From: Deinococcus koreensis
Lineage (GTDB): Bacteria > Deinococcota > Deinococci > Deinococcales > Deinococcaceae
Length of the DNA stretch: 64,000 bases
Direction of reading: 5' to 3'
Assembly (NCBI RefSeq): GCF_002901445.1
Contig: NZ_PPPD01000005.1
Location: 31,363-95,362, forward strand
The position numbers and the translations under genes are program-made. How positions within the stretch are numbered: the stretch's first letter is position 1; each line of letters starts with the position of its first letter. The notes below the pieces were generated by a model. It saw nothing but the letters and a program-made list of their open reading frames with translations, searched no databases and was not told where the DNA came from. This document shows, piece after piece, positions 35,720 to 45,212 of this stretch.

Positions 35720-36680
35720 GAGCGACCCAGCGGGACAGGCGGGTGCCGTGTTCCCCACCCCAGCTCCAGGCCCTGACACCCTCGAGTGCGAGGGGCTCGC
35801 AGGTGACCGAAGGACAGGGCCAGGTGGTGGGCCGCCACCTTTCAGACAGACACGGGCGCGCCTCGCGCGTCCTGAGTGCAACTGAGGCGCCATCAGATGG
35901 AACGAGCGACCCAGACGAGAGAACACACCCTCGGTGAACTGGCGAACCCAGCGCATGGCGCCCCCCCCAGGGGGGGCACCAGCAGCTTGTGGATCGGCTC
36001 GGCATCGACGCCGCAGCCCAGGGCGCCCCGGTCGCCCAGCACCAGGTGGGCTTCATCCATCGTGAGAAGGCAGCGAGCCACGGTGGGATCACCGGAGTTG
36101 ACCGGCACGCTGGCACAGCGCACCACGTGACCGTGATCGATGATCACGGCATGCAAGCCGAAGCCAGAGAACAGGCGGTGTGGCCCCATCCACCATGTCC
36201 CCCGGAGCCGCTGGCGGCCGTCGGCAGGCACCGAGGTCGCTTGGAGCGACCTCCGATACAGCACAAGGGCGGTGCGCTGCCCTGCACGCACACCACGTCG
36301 TTGTCCAGATGAGGCCGCCGCAGGGCGCGATCGGCCCAGAGGCGGTTCAGTGCGAATGGGAACCGCCGGTGCCGACGCCGATCGGGAAGACCCGCACACA
36401 GCGCGCTGTGGGTGCTTCGCACCCGGGCGCCCCACTGCTGGACAGACGGCCCAGCCGGCAGCTCCCCCACCAGGGCATTGGTCGCCCGTTCAGCGGATGT
36501 CCGGTTCTGGGGGGGCTCGCCGGGAAGACGGCACAGGCCGCTGCACGCAGCCGCCTTGACAGACTCATCGGTGTGGGCGCCACTCACTGTGAAAAGGTCG
36601 ACGACCGGATCCTGCTGGCGCGGGCGCTCCTTGGTGGGCAGACCTGAGCTTCCGCCTTCTCGGCCTCCCTTGATCCCCTC
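35720..36680 (-). pseudogene. Frameshifted DDE transposase remnant (IS4-like group)
   Basis: On the minus strand several frames together spell a transposase: LPTKERPRQQDPVVDLFTV (N-terminal), then FGLHAVIIDHGHVVRCASVP, LLTMDEAHLVLGDRGALG, FTEGVFSRLGRSFHLMAPQL and AAHHLALSFGHLRAPR. The order fits known Deinococcus IS4-like enzymes. At least three frameshifts make it inactive. From 36680 to 37696 no intact gene is seen, only frame-broken GC-rich sequence; 35612-35720 is the upstream region of the multi-GAF kinase. Confidence 0.6.
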
Positions 36681-37696
36681 GCCCCCGAGGTGGTCGGCAG
36701 TGCTGCGGCGGAAGCGACCCGAGCCCCAGTGCCCACCCCGGCACGGTCGAGGCGCGGTGGGCGACCTCCGGGGCCTGTGTCGAGGCACAAGGCCACCCTT
36801 CTTTGGCCGCGGCCACACTTCCAGCCTGAGACACACCGCTTGCTCGCCCCACGGATCCCGACGGACGAGCCCTTCCGGGTGAAGGCGGAAGGATCGTTGC
36901 CAGTCGACCACAGGGCCAACCCTGCCGTTCGCAGGGGGGCGGCAGGAGACCAGCGCTGCGGATGGATGCCGTCAGGTTGCGGCACCTCACCACGCCACGC
37001 GGACGTCGCCTGCATCGACACCCAGAGACCGTGGGTCACTGGGCCGGCCGACGACCGGCGCGCCCTGCTGGGCAGCCCCCCATTCGGTGAGCCTCAGACC
37101 GTGGCCGACCCACCACGGCGCCGCGATGCCCCGGGTGCCCCGCAGCGTCCCCACCCGTTTGTCACCTCCGCCTGGGCTGACGGGTGCAGCGTGCGCTGTC
37201 CACCGGGTGGGTGGTCGGCGGCTGGCCGCGCGGCCCCGACCTCGCGGATGGCCGCGCCCATGCACGACAGGATCCTCACGCCGCGGGGTCGCCTGGACGT
37301 CGGTCAGTCCTCGTGCGCCGCCCTGTCGGGCGGAAGCGGGCGCTGGTTCCGTACGGGGCGCCGCTGCGCGGGGTGACGCCGGTGCGAGCCCTTTCCAGCC
37401 ACAGAAAGGCGGCTGAGTCCCTGGGTGCAGATCCTGACGGCCCCGAAGTGAACAGGCACGCCCGCCTGCGCAGGGGAGCCGCCCCAGCGGTCGGCGCCCG
37501 GCGGCCCAACCCAGGGGCACCTCCCCCCCCACCTTGAGCCGCAGCGCACTGTGAGCCATGAACTATATGCCTGACCGAAGGCTTTCAAACTTGTGGGGAT
37601 GCCTCTTTTTCTCAGTCCGGTCGTCCCACTCGGTTGCTGGCATGCGGTACCACCCCCCCGGTCGGGGACTGGAGTCGGCGGGGGGTCGATGTCTCT

Positions 37697-39748
37697 ATGA
37701 GCGCGCTGGAGGCCCGCCGCCAGCAGCGTGCGGAGCAGCAGTTGGCACTTCTGCAGACGGTGCTGGCTGCCGCCACCGACGCGGTGTTGATCACCGAGGC
37801 CGAGCCGGTGCGGGCCCCGGGGCCGCGGATCGTCTATGCCAACGCGGCGTTCACGCGCGCCACTGGGTACAGTGAAGCGGAGGTGCTGGGACGCTCGCCA
37901 CGGCTGCTGCAGGGGCCGCGGTCGGATCGGCGTACCCTCGACCACATTCACGCGGCGCTGGAGCGCTGGGAGCCGGTGGTCGCCGAGCTCGTCAATTACC
38001 GCAAGGACGGCAGCGAGTTCTGGGTGGAGCTGTCGATCTCACCGGTGGCCGATGAGACCGGCTGGTATACGCACTGGGTCTCGATCCAGCGGGACGTGAC
38101 CGAGCGCCGACGCGCGGCGGAACACCTGAACCAGGTGCGCGCCGAGGTGCTGGAACTGTCGGTGCGGCAACGCCCCCTTGTGGAGGTGCTCTCGCGGCTG
38201 CTCGCGGCGGCCGAGCGGCAGTTCGGGGGCCTGCCGGTGGCCCTGTGGCTGGAGGGCGCCCAGGCGTGGATTGGAACCGATGCCAGCGCCGAGCCCATCG
38301 CCCGCCCGAACTGGTGTGAGCGGCCCGACACGTGGCAGGTGCCGATTCAGGGCGCTGGAGGGCCGCCGTGGGGCACCCTGGTCGTTGCGGCGCAGCACTC
38401 GCCCACGGCCGATGAAGCGCTTCAGCTGCAGGGGGTGGGACAGCTCGCGGCCCTGTTGATCGAACGGGCCGCCGATCAGCAGGCCCTGGAGGCCGGTCAC
38501 CTGGCGCTGGGGCGCGCGCTGCAACGCGCGGAAGTGCTCGCCGCGCTCTCGGATGCGCTGCAGCGCGCGAGCACAGCGGAAGAGGTGGCCGAGCGCGCCC
38601 TGGCCCGGCTGGGCCCAGCGCTGCAGGCGCAGAGCATGCTGATGATGCGGCTGGACGGCGAGGCGCTGAGTCTGCCGTCGGTCTGGGGCGAGGTGCCGGC
38701 GGCGATCGCCGCGCACATGACGCGGCCGGGGCTGCGCCTGCGCGACACGCCCGTCCTGCAACAGGTGGCCGCCTCCCGGCAAGGCACATACTTTGGCAAC
38801 TACCAACATATTCCAGGCGCCCTGGACACCTTTCCTGCACTGGCTGGGGGGGTCGAGCCCATTCTCACCCCTGGGGGGCGGCTGGCCGGCTTCCTGGTGT
38901 TCTGGCAGGCGCCGCACCAGGCCGGCGAGGGGGCCGACGCACCGGGCCTGCTGCGCCACGCGGCCAACACGCTGGGCCTGGCCCTGGAGCGCGCCACGCA
39001 CCTGTCTCAGCTGGAAGCCCAGTTCGCGGCCCTGCAGGCGCAGACGCGGGTGCTGGAGGCCACCACCGAAGAACTGGTGGCCTTCACCTACTCGGTCTCA
39101 CATGACCTGTCGACGCCCCTGCGCCATATCACCAGCTTCACCCAGCTGGCCCGTCGGCACGCGGACGACCCCCGCAAACTCAGCCGCTACCTCGACATCG
39201 TCGAGCAGGGCGCCCAGCGGCTGGGTACCCTGATCGATGCCATGCTGCAGCTGTCGCGCACCAGCCGCCGGCCACTGCAGTCTGCCCAGCTCGATCTGGA
39301 CACCCTGGTGGCGCAGGCCCGGCGCACCCTGACGGCGGAACACCAGGGGCGGGAGATCGAGTGGCAGATCAGCCCCCTCCCCCGGGTGCAGGGGGATCAG
39401 GCGGCCCTGGGGCAGGTGGTGGAGCAACTCCTCTCCAACGCGGTGAAATTCACCCGGCCCCGGCCGTCGGCGCAGATCCGGGTGTGGGCCGAGGACGCGG
39501 AGAACGGCTGGACGTTCTGGGTGCAGGACAACGGGGTGGGGTTCGATCCGACCTACAGTGGCAAGCTGTTCGGCATCTTTCAACGGCTGCACCGCCAGGA
39601 GGAGTTCGAGGGCACCGGCGTGGGCTTGGCCAACGTGCGCCGCATCGTGGCCCGTCACGGTGGCCACGTGCATGCGAGAGGGCAACTGGGCGAGGGCGCC
39701 CAATTCGGGTTCACGCTCCCCAAATCCCGCTACGGCGGCGAACACTGA
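37697..39748 (+). CDS. PAS-GAF-GAF sensor histidine kinase
   Basis: 683 aa from ATG 37697. PAS with PAC (about 10-130): IVYANAAFTRATGYSEAEVL and GWYTHWVSIQRDVTERRRA. Two GAF-like domains follow (about 145-280 and 290-445). HisKA H-box FTYSVSHDLSTPLRHITSFT and HATPase_c (LLSNAVKFTRP, VQDNGVGFDPTYSGK, GTGVGLANVRRI) end the protein. The C-terminal kinase core is close to that of the gene at 45213 (RLHRQEEFEGTG shared), pointing to duplication. Soluble, orphan. Confidence 0.9.
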   Translation: MSALEARRQQRAEQQLALLQTVLAAATDAVLITEAEPVRAPGPRIVYANAAFTRATGYSEAEVLGRSPRLLQGPRSDRRTLDHIHAALERWEPVVAELVNYRKDGSEFWVELSISPVADETGWYTHWVSIQRDVTERRRAAEHLNQVRAEVLELSVRQRPLVEVLSRLLAAAERQFGGLPVALWLEGAQAWIGTDASAEPIARPNWCERPDTWQVPIQGAGGPPWGTLVVAAQHSPTADEALQLQGVGQLAALLIERAADQQALEAGHLALGRALQRAEVLAALSDALQRASTAEEVAERALARLGPALQAQSMLMMRLDGEALSLPSVWGEVPAAIAAHMTRPGLRLRDTPVLQQVAASRQGTYFGNYQHIPGALDTFPALAGGVEPILTPGGRLAGFLVFWQAPHQAGEGADAPGLLRHAANTLGLALERATHLSQLEAQFAALQAQTRVLEATTEELVAFTYSVSHDLSTPLRHITSFTQLARRHADDPRKLSRYLDIVEQGAQRLGTLIDAMLQLSRTSRRPLQSAQLDLDTLVAQARRTLTAEHQGREIEWQISPLPRVQGDQAALGQVVEQLLSNAVKFTRPRPSAQIRVWAEDAENGWTFWVQDNGVGFDPTYSGKLFGIFQRLHRQEEFEGTGVGLANVRRIVARHGGHVHARGQLGEGAQFGFTLPKSRYGGEH

Positions 39749-39841
39749 CCGCGCCCGGCCAGCAGCGCTGCGTCCGCAGCGCTCATGTTCGGGGTGGAGC
39801 GCGTGTGCCCGACGCCGGGTCGTCGGGCAGCTAGCCGAACA

Positions 39842-40078
39842 CCGCACGCTGTGTCGGGCGTGACGGCACTGGACGGCATCCGGAGGGTGCGCCCACCGCG
39901 CCCCGCAGCCCGCCCGACCACCGGGTGCCCGGCCTGCCAGGTGCGCCAACGCGCTGGCCACGACGCTCAGCCCCAGCCTTGAGCGAGGCCTCACACCGAC
40001 CCCCGATCCCCGGCCCCCGACGGCCCTGGACAGGTCGGGGGTCCGGTCGGGCTGCGGGGCGCGGCAGGCTACGCTGGA
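39842..40078. repeat. Duplicate of the upstream region of the kinase at 45213
   Basis: The stretch from GTCGGGCGTGACGG through GGCTACGCTGG aligns along its length with 44990-45212, the promoter region of the membrane kinase. Here it leads to an IS5-type remnant rather than a kinase, suggesting that the original downstream gene was lost. Confidence 0.5.
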
Positions 40079-40118
40079 GCCCGTTTGGGCAATGAACAGA
40101 CTGTCTGGGAAAGTTTTT

Positions 40119-40862
40119 TCAGCATGTGGTCAACCGGCGCAGCAAGAGGCGGCACATGGCCAGGGAGCACCACACTGCTTCCGTCTCGGGCAGGGTCTCG
40201 AAAGCCCGTGACGGTCGACGGTTCCGGCCCATCCACGCTGTGCGCTCGACCACCCAGCGTCCGGGCACCCCGTGAAAGGCCGACCCGTCCACTCCCTGGG
40301 CCTCAACCCACTGGGGCATACACCGGCTCCACGGCCGCCACGGATCACCGACCTCGAGGTTGAGGTCGAGTTCCTGACTGGCCCGGCGCCCCTCCTGACC
40401 GGCATACCCCTGATCAGCCCGTTCCTTCTCCAGGGTGGGCCACTGTCCTTTCACAGCTGCCACCAAGCGCCGGCCACCGACACGGTCGTGCAGGTTCGCC
40501 GGCGGCATCACGACCCCCGGCAGCAGGTTCAGGGGATCGACCAGGGCGTGCCGCTTGCGACCGTTCACGTTCTGATGGCCATCGAAACCGCGCGGCCCAC
40601 CACTTTCCGGGGTCTTTGCGGACGGACTGTCGATGATGGCGGCGTGCGGATCGGGAGGGAGGCCCGATCCGCACGCGATCGAGCCGACGCAAGGCCTCCC
40701 AGATACCGGCCCGTCTGAGCTCACTGACGGGGGCGTACACGCTCTCCCACGGGGGGAACTCGTGCGGCAGCGCTCCTCAGGCAACGCCGCCACGCAGCAC
40801 ACACAGCACAGCGTTGACGGTGTCTCGGGTCGACCACGCGGCTGGTGCGCCTCGGGTGGCAC
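40119..40862 (-). pseudogene. IS5-family transposase, frameshifted
   Basis: The C-terminal two thirds are intact: AAIIDSPSAKTPESGGPRGF, VNGRKRHALVDPLNLLPGVV, ADQGYAGQ, RWVVERTAWMGRNRRPSRAF and LAMCRLLLRR are the IS5 DDE landmarks. The N-terminal part (PHEFPPWESVYAPVSELRRA) lies in another frame with a stop in the first helix, so at least one frameshift is present. The flank at 40110-40125 (GGAAAGTTTTTTCAGCATG) is a likely IS5 end. 40863-41259 shows no gene. Confidence 0.75.
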
Positions 40863-41259
40863 GTGGGGGCCACCCCTCGCTTCGGGGCGTCCTCAGCCTC
40901 AGTGCGATCGGAACCGTACGTCTGGAACGGCATTCTCTCCGCTACCCCTGCGTCAACGCCCGACGCTGAATTCCTAAACGGGCCCTCACTTGGCGGACGA
41001 CACTTCCACAATCGTGTCCTGTCCCCGGAAGACTCGGGAACTTCCGCATGCCCCGGCCCGCTGGGGCGCGTTCCAGCGGCAGGTGGTCGGCTTCGGCCCG
41101 CCGGACGCCCCTGAGGCCTGCTCTGCTCGAGCCGCGCCTCTGGATCCGGAGCGGTCAGCCCGGCGCAGTCCGTGACCGTCTGGCGGTTCGGGGGCAGAGC
41201 CGACACGGCCGGCAGACGGTTCCCCCGTTCGGGGCGCGGGCATCCGCTACCCTGTCGGG

Positions 41260-44121
41260 ATGATCGATCAGGCCCGCATGTTCGCGTCGGTGTTCCAGCA
41301 CGCTGCCCTGGGGATGGTCGTCTCGACCCTCGACGGCCGCTACCTTGCGGTCAACGCCGCCATGTGCCAGATGCTGGGCTACTCCGCCGAGGAGATCCAA
41401 GCGCTCTCCTTCCGGGGACTGACCCATCCGGATGATCTACACGACGACCTGAACCGGCTACTGGCCCTGAACAGCGGGGCACTGGAGACGATGCAGGTCA
41501 GCAAACGCTACCTGCACCGCTCCGGCCGGGTGGTGCGGGCCCAGATCACCGTGACGGTGATCACCGAGCACGGGGTGCCGGCCTATTACGTCAATCAAGT
41601 GCAGGACGTCACCGATCGGCACGACCGCGAAGAACAACTCCGGGTGCTGGAGGAACGCTGGAAGTTTGCCCTGGAGGGGAGCCGCGAGGGGGTCTGGGAC
41701 TGGTTCCCGCAGTCGGGTCAGCTGTACCTCTCGGCGCGCTGGAAGGAAATCCTGGGCTACGCCGAGGACGACTTCGAGGCCACCCCGGCGGCCTGGCTGG
41801 CACAGGTTCACCCGGACGACCGCCCGGCCCTCCTCCCGCTTTACGAGCGGCATGCCGCCGGAGAGACCCACAGCTACGAGTACGAGCACCGCATGCGCCA
41901 CCGCGACGGGCGCTGGCGGTGGGTGCTGCTGCGTGGCCGAATCTCGGCCCGCGACGAGCAGGGGCAGCCCCTGCGGGTAACCGGCACGCTCAAGGACATC
42001 GACGGGCGCGTCCATGCCCAGCAGGAGCTGGCGCGGGCCCGGCGCCACCTCCAGGGCATCCTCGACAACCTGCCGGCCATGGTCGGCTACTGGGACGCCC
42101 AGGGCCGCAACCGCTTCGGGAACGCCGCCTACCTGGACTGGTTCGGCCACCATCCCGACACGTTGCGCGGCAGGCACATCAGCGACATCATCGGCGCAGA
42201 GCTCTACGCCCTGAACCGGCGGCACATCGAGGGCGCTCTGGCTGGAGAGCGGCAGCACTTCGAGCGCGAGATCGTGGACGCCAGCGGCTGCCCGAGGTAC
42301 ACGCAGGCCACCTACGTCCCGGACATCCAGGACGGCGAGGTGCAGGGCTTCTTCGCCCTGATCTCCGACATCACCGCCCGGCGGACGGCCGAACTGGAGG
42401 TGATCGAGCAGCGCGAGTGGGCCCAGACCACGCTGAATTCCATCGGGGACGCGGTGATCACGACCGACCCCGCCGGGCAGGTCACCTTCATGAACCCGGT
42501 CGCCGAGGAGCTGACCGGCTGGAACCGCGCGCAGGCCCAGGGGCTGGCGATCGAGCGGGTCATGGATCTGCGCGACGCGGCCTGTGAGCAGCCGGCGCTG
42601 AACCCGTTGCGCCTGGCCCTGCAGGAACGCCGCGTGGTGGGCATGGAACTGGACGCCACGCTGAAAGCGGCGGGCGGGCAGAGCTACAGCATCGCGGACT
42701 CGGCCGCGCCGATTGTGGGTGCGGACGGCCGGCTGCTCGGCGCCGTGGTGGTCTTCCACAACGTCAGCGAGGCGCGGGCCATGGCGGTGCGGATGAGCCA
42801 TCTGGCACAGCACGACGCGCTGACCGAGTTGCCCAACCGCGTCTTGCTGCATGACCGCACGCAGCAGGCCCTGGCCCACCACCGGCGGCACGCGACGCCG
42901 TTCGCCGTCGTCTTCATGGATCTCGACCACTTTAAACACATCAACGACACCCTGGGCCACCAGGCCGGTGACCGGCTGCTCCAGCTGGTCTCCACGCGTC
43001 TGGGCAGGTTGCTGCGCGAAACAGACACCGTGAGCCGTCAGGGCGGCGACGAGTTTGTGCTCCTGCTCGCCGAAGTGCAGGACAACCACGCGGTGCGCCG
43101 GATCATTGACCGGGTGGTCACCGCGCTGGCCGAACCCTACGACCTGGACGGGCAACTGCTCACCGTGACCTTCAGCATCGGCATCGCCCTGTGTCCCGAC
43201 GACGGCCAGGACGTGGACACCCTGATGAAGCACGCCGACGCCGCGATGTACGTGGCCAAGCGCGAGGGCCGCAACCGCTCGCACTTCTTCTCGGCGGAGA
43301 TCCTGCACGCCATCGAGGCGCGTCACCACCTCGAACAGCGGCTGCGCCGGGCCCTGAAGAACCAGGAGTTTCGCCTGCACTTCCAGCCCAGGATCGACGC
43401 GGAGCGCAGGAGCCTGACGGGCCTGGAGGCGCTGGTGCGCTGGCAGGTGCCCGGCGAGCCGCTGATCGCACCCGGGGCGTTCATTCCCGTGGCCGAGGAG
43501 ACCGGTCTGATTGTGCCGCTGGGCGAATGGGTGCTGGAGACCGCCTGCCACCAGGCCCGCAGCTGGCTGGACGGGCTGGGCGTCGCCATACCGGTCTCCG
43601 TGAACATCGCCAGTCCACAGTTCGCGCACCCGGACTTCGTGGCACACGTCGAGCGCACCCTGAGCGCCAGCCGGCTGCCTCCCCATCTGCTGGAACTGGA
43701 AATCACCGAGAGCATGCTGATCGGCAACGCCGCACAGGCCCGCGACCGGCTCCAGACCCTCAAGGCCCTGGGGGTGCGGCTGTCCATCGACGACTTCGGC
43801 ACCGGCTACTCCAGCCTGAGCTACCTCAAGCTGCTGCCGGTGGACACCCTCAAGATTGACCGCTCGTTCGTGCGCGACCTGACCACGGATCACAACGACC
43901 TCGCCATCGTCAGCGCGGTGATCGGGATCGCCGGGGCCCTGGGGCTGCAGGTCATGGCCGAGGGGGTGGAAACCGCAGAGCAGGCGCAGGCCCTGATCGG
44001 CCTGGGCTGCCGGGGGATGCAGGGCTTCTACTTCGCCCGGCCCATGCCGAGCGAGGACGTCCCGTCCTGGCTGCGCGGCTGGGCCCCGGCGATCCTGGTT
44101 CCGATGCTGGGTGCAGAGTGA
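41260..44121 (+). CDS. PAS-rich GGDEF-EAL cyclic-di-GMP enzyme
   Basis: 953 aa. Four PAS units at about 8-120, 130-255, 262-375 and 385-505 (e.g. YLAVNAAMCQMLGYSAEEIQ, VTFMNPVAEELTGWNRAQAQ). GGDEF domain at about 515-680 with intact RQGGDEFVLLLAE. EAL domain at about 695-940 with LEALVRW, LEITESML, IDDFGTGYSSLSYLK and AEGVETAEQ. Both catalytic motifs look complete, so it could make and degrade c-di-GMP. Start ATG 41260, 6 nt after TACCCT (41248-41253), leaderless style; the 15-mer CATCCGCTACCCTGT is shared with the promoter of the GGDEF gene at 49859. Confidence 0.93.
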   Translation: MIDQARMFASVFQHAALGMVVSTLDGRYLAVNAAMCQMLGYSAEEIQALSFRGLTHPDDLHDDLNRLLALNSGALETMQVSKRYLHRSGRVVRAQITVTVITEHGVPAYYVNQVQDVTDRHDREEQLRVLEERWKFALEGSREGVWDWFPQSGQLYLSARWKEILGYAEDDFEATPAAWLAQVHPDDRPALLPLYERHAAGETHSYEYEHRMRHRDGRWRWVLLRGRISARDEQGQPLRVTGTLKDIDGRVHAQQELARARRHLQGILDNLPAMVGYWDAQGRNRFGNAAYLDWFGHHPDTLRGRHISDIIGAELYALNRRHIEGALAGERQHFEREIVDASGCPRYTQATYVPDIQDGEVQGFFALISDITARRTAELEVIEQREWAQTTLNSIGDAVITTDPAGQVTFMNPVAEELTGWNRAQAQGLAIERVMDLRDAACEQPALNPLRLALQERRVVGMELDATLKAAGGQSYSIADSAAPIVGADGRLLGAVVVFHNVSEARAMAVRMSHLAQHDALTELPNRVLLHDRTQQALAHHRRHATPFAVVFMDLDHFKHINDTLGHQAGDRLLQLVSTRLGRLLRETDTVSRQGGDEFVLLLAEVQDNHAVRRIIDRVVTALAEPYDLDGQLLTVTFSIGIALCPDDGQDVDTLMKHADAAMYVAKREGRNRSHFFSAEILHAIEARHHLEQRLRRALKNQEFRLHFQPRIDAERRSLTGLEALVRWQVPGEPLIAPGAFIPVAEETGLIVPLGEWVLETACHQARSWLDGLGVAIPVSVNIASPQFAHPDFVAHVERTLSASRLPPHLLELEITESMLIGNAAQARDRLQTLKALGVRLSIDDFGTGYSSLSYLKLLPVDTLKIDRSFVRDLTTDHNDLAIVSAVIGIAGALGLQVMAEGVETAEQAQALIGLGCRGMQGFYFARPMPSEDVPSWLRGWAPAILVPMLGAE

Positions 44122-44257
44122 GGGGCCAGTGCACCGAGACCTGACCCCGGAAAACCGGTTCTGCTTCAGCTGTGGTGCCAGACGGCAAACCCCGAGTGTG
44201 CTGCCTGAACCGGGCTTGGGGTAGGCTGACCCGAAACCGTGCCGCCACCGATTTCCG

Positions 44258-44945
44258 ATGCCGCTCATCCACCATGCCATCTGGCTGTCCCACCGCGCTC
44301 CACTCCGCGACCGCGACGTCCAGGAATGACTCGACCAGCGCGGCATTCAGGTCAGCCACGAGACCGCGTGCGCGCATGGGCCATCTCCTTCAGCCCGCTC
44401 CTCACGGCTGGTCTTCGTCACCGGGCACGCCGGCGGGGTTCCCGCTGGTACCTGGGCGAGGTCTGCACGACGGTGAATGGCGTCCGGCACTGGTTGTGGC
44501 GGGGGGTGGACGAGCACGGCTTCGTGCTCGACATCCTGCTCCAGCGCCAGAGCGACACCGAGGCGGCGAGAGCATTTCTCGTCTGCCTGCTCGGCGAATT
44601 CAACGTTCCAGGGACGATCAGTACGGACAAGCTGGCCAGCTGCGGGGCCGCCCTCCGAGAACTCCCGGCACATCAGGGGGTTGATCATCTGCGGGTGCTC
44701 TCGACCGCTCGCTGCACTCACCTGATTGAGCAATCCCACCGTCTCACACGGCAACAAGAGCGGAGTCAACGCGGCTTCTGGAACACCAAACGGACTCAGC
44801 ACTTTCTGAACCTCCACGCCCGAGTCACCAACCTGATCCACCCTCGAACCAGTGTCTCCGTCTCGGACAGACGACACCATCAGCGAAAAGCGTTCCACGC
44901 GTGGTCAACGGTCGCGGCGGGAGTGGCCTGAAGTCCAGGCCACTC
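44258..44945 (+). pseudogene. IS6-type transposase remnant
   Basis: From ATG 44258 the frame reads PLIHHAIWLSHRAPLRDRDV and stops; a frameshift leads into RGSRWYLGEVCTTVNGVRHW, STDKLASCGAALRELP and THLIEQSHRLTRQQERSQRG up to 44931. The DDE core is recognisable but broken. A hairpin (GAGTGGCCTG 44921-44930 with CAGGCCACTC 44936-44945) overlaps the stop. GTGAAGGCAACACAACCGT (about 44971-44991) is the same end sequence as at 5122-5140. Confidence 0.75.
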
Positions 44946-45212
44946 CTGCTCTCCGCTTGCCGCGCAGCCCGTGAAGGCAACACAACCGTTTCGGGCGTGA
45001 CGGCCCTGGACGGCACCCGGGGGGGGCGCCCACCGCGCCCCCACCTTCGACCCACAGGCGCCCTGGCTCCCGGTTGCGCCGGATCGGTGGCCACGACGCC
45101 CAGCCCCAGCCGTAAGCGAGTGGCCACACTGTCCCCGGAGCCCCGACGGTCCCGCGGGAATGTCGGGTTTCCCATCGGCCCGTGGGGGGGCGGCGGGCTA
45201 CGCTGGGGCCTC

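Noticed and set aside
41458..44346. 962-codon minus-strand open frame opposite the GGDEF-EAL gene
   Set aside because: Antisense shadow; the plus strand has four PAS, GGDEF and EAL domains with intact motifs.
44901..45212. N-terminal extension of the membrane kinase to 44901
   Set aside because: The extension crosses the IS6 remnant end and a duplicated non-coding block; the membrane segment begins naturally from ATG 45213.
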